16,423 nucleotides of DNA, taken from contig CAMYJP010000012.1 of assembly GCA_947258675.1 (NCBI GenBank), forward strand, positions 1,779 through 18,201, in the 5' to 3' direction. Below are positions 15,964 through 16,423 of this stretch, in pieces. The DNA is from an uncultured Desulfobulbaceae bacterium. Its GTDB lineage: Bacteria > Desulfobacterota > Desulfobulbia > Desulfobulbales > BM004. The translations under genes were made by a program, and so were the position numbers. Within the stretch, counting starts at the first letter, position 1, and the number at the start of each line of letters is the position of its first letter. Under the pieces are notes generated by a model. It had not been told where the DNA came from. It was given only the letters and a program-made list of their open reading frames with translations, and did no database searches.

Positions 15964-16423
15964 TAAATTCCCAGGTCTCAAACTTTTCTTGCTCTGTCCC
16001 GAATCCGCCAGGAAATGCGATGCTTCCATATCCGTAATAAAGGAATAACATCAAACGTGTGAAGAAATGTTTTAAGACAATCGATATCGTTTGATACGGA
16101 TTTCCTTTTTGTTCTTTGGGAAGTTTGATATTGAGTCCAATCGATTCGGCCCACGATTCGGCAATTTGTGCACCTCTGTTTAAGGCTTCCATGATCCCGG
16201 GCCCGCCGCCGGAAATGATCGAGATGAAAAATACCTTTGTCATTTCCTTGGCAAAATCAATAGCTCTTTCATAATAATAATTGCCGCTTGGGATTCTGGC
16301 AGAACCGTACCCGCTGATTCTTGGCGTTTTGCCGGTAATGAGATCGGTCGCGTCCAGCATTTGGTCAAGAATTAAAGACTGAGAATCAAAGGAAAATTCT
16401 TCATGTAATCCATTCTCATTGAC
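15947..16423 (-). CDS. LOG family protein with intact active-site motifs, 5' partial and C-terminally short
   Basis: LOG proteins hydrolyse nucleoside 5'-monophosphates to the free base and ribose 5-phosphate. The frame is open to the right edge, so the start is outside; 158 codons are visible. GYGSAR (38-43) begins the Rossmann domain. SGGGPGIMEALNRGA (71-85) is the phosphate-binding motif, SIGLNIKLPKEQ (94-105) follows, and FPGGFGTEQE (137-146) is the PGGxGTxxE active-site motif with E146. R123 fits the conserved catalytic Arg, but the usual neighbouring Lys is Leu. The protein stops 12 residues after the PGG motif, whereas related LOG proteins continue with a further strand and helices for about 50 residues. 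The missing part is not visible in the other frames downstream, so a deletion is more likely than a frameshift. Its end overlaps the ATG of the next gene by 17 nt. Confidence 0.8.
   Translation of the reverse strand, partial: VNENGLHEEFSFDSQSLILDQMLDATDLITGKTPRISGYGSARIPSGNYYYERAIDFAKEMTKVFFISIISGGGPGIMEALNRGAQIAESWAESIGLNIKLPKEQKGNPYQTISIVLKHFFTRLMLFLYYGYGSIAFPGGFGTEQEKFETWEFNEWIQ

Noticed and set aside
1..16423. CRISPR array, insertion sequence or transposase
   Set aside because: No regularly spaced repeats and no transposase-like or integrase-like frame was found on either strand.

Overview
The window is a chromosomal segment of moderately AT-rich DNA, with very AT-rich spacers. It most resembles a sulfate-reducer-type Desulfobacterota (former Deltaproteobacteria). 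This rests on the gene order (leuA-leuB-asd-rsmD-coaD, then tRNA-Leu-tig-clpP-clpX-lon), the style of the proteins, and a PilZ protein next to a short soluble hybrid kinase. The placement is an inference from gene content; no 16S or other phylogenetic marker was tested.

Region 1 (1-4682, + strand) is amino-acid and cofactor metabolism. It holds the 3' three quarters of leuA, then leuB after a 209-bp leader containing a promoter-like pair and a hairpin. Next is a tight asd-rsmD-coaD cluster: rsmD starts with TTG directly after the asd stop, and coaD starts 3 nt after rsmD. LeuB keeps the isopropylmalate-type substrate residues but carries the Lys-Tyr pair that marks NADP-using isocitrate dehydrogenases.

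Region 2 (4759-6497, - strand) is a two-gene signalling island, convergent with coaD: a soluble DHp/ATPase-like/receiver protein and a PilZ c-di-GMP effector. The kinase keeps its phosphoacceptor His and a complete receiver domain but has lost its ATP-binding motifs. It is therefore more likely a phosphotransfer protein or scaffold than an active kinase. Both genes are preceded by the same 12-bp sequence containing TTGACA.

Region 3 (6498-7426) is about 930 bp of very AT-rich DNA with no credible gene, but with several inverted repeats, two of which compete for the same arm.

Region 4 (7427-13346, + strand) is tRNA-Leu(UAG) followed by the protein quality-control cluster tig-clpP-clpX-lon. tig/clpP overlap by 4 nt, clpP/clpX are 2 nt apart, and lon has its own promoter-like sequence. 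Together these genes encode the ribosome-bound chaperone, the ClpXP protease and the Lon protease.

Region 5 (13383-14160) has tRNA-Val(UAC), a structured inverted repeat, tRNA-Asp(GUC), a strong Rho-independent terminator, and then a gene-free stretch with a pair of mutually exclusive hairpins.

Region 6 (14010-16423, - strand) is the least ordinary part. A LOG-family (nucleoside monophosphate phosphoribohydrolase-like) gene runs in from the right edge and ends early. It overlaps the 5' end of a second gene encoding a catalytically degenerate LOG domain joined by a basic linker to an HD phosphohydrolase-like domain. The presumed 5' end of the second gene is interrupted by an in-frame TGA. The locus is either a real LOG/pseudo-LOG-HD system using a downstream start or one that has begun to decay. 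A terminator for this unit lies at 14010-14049.
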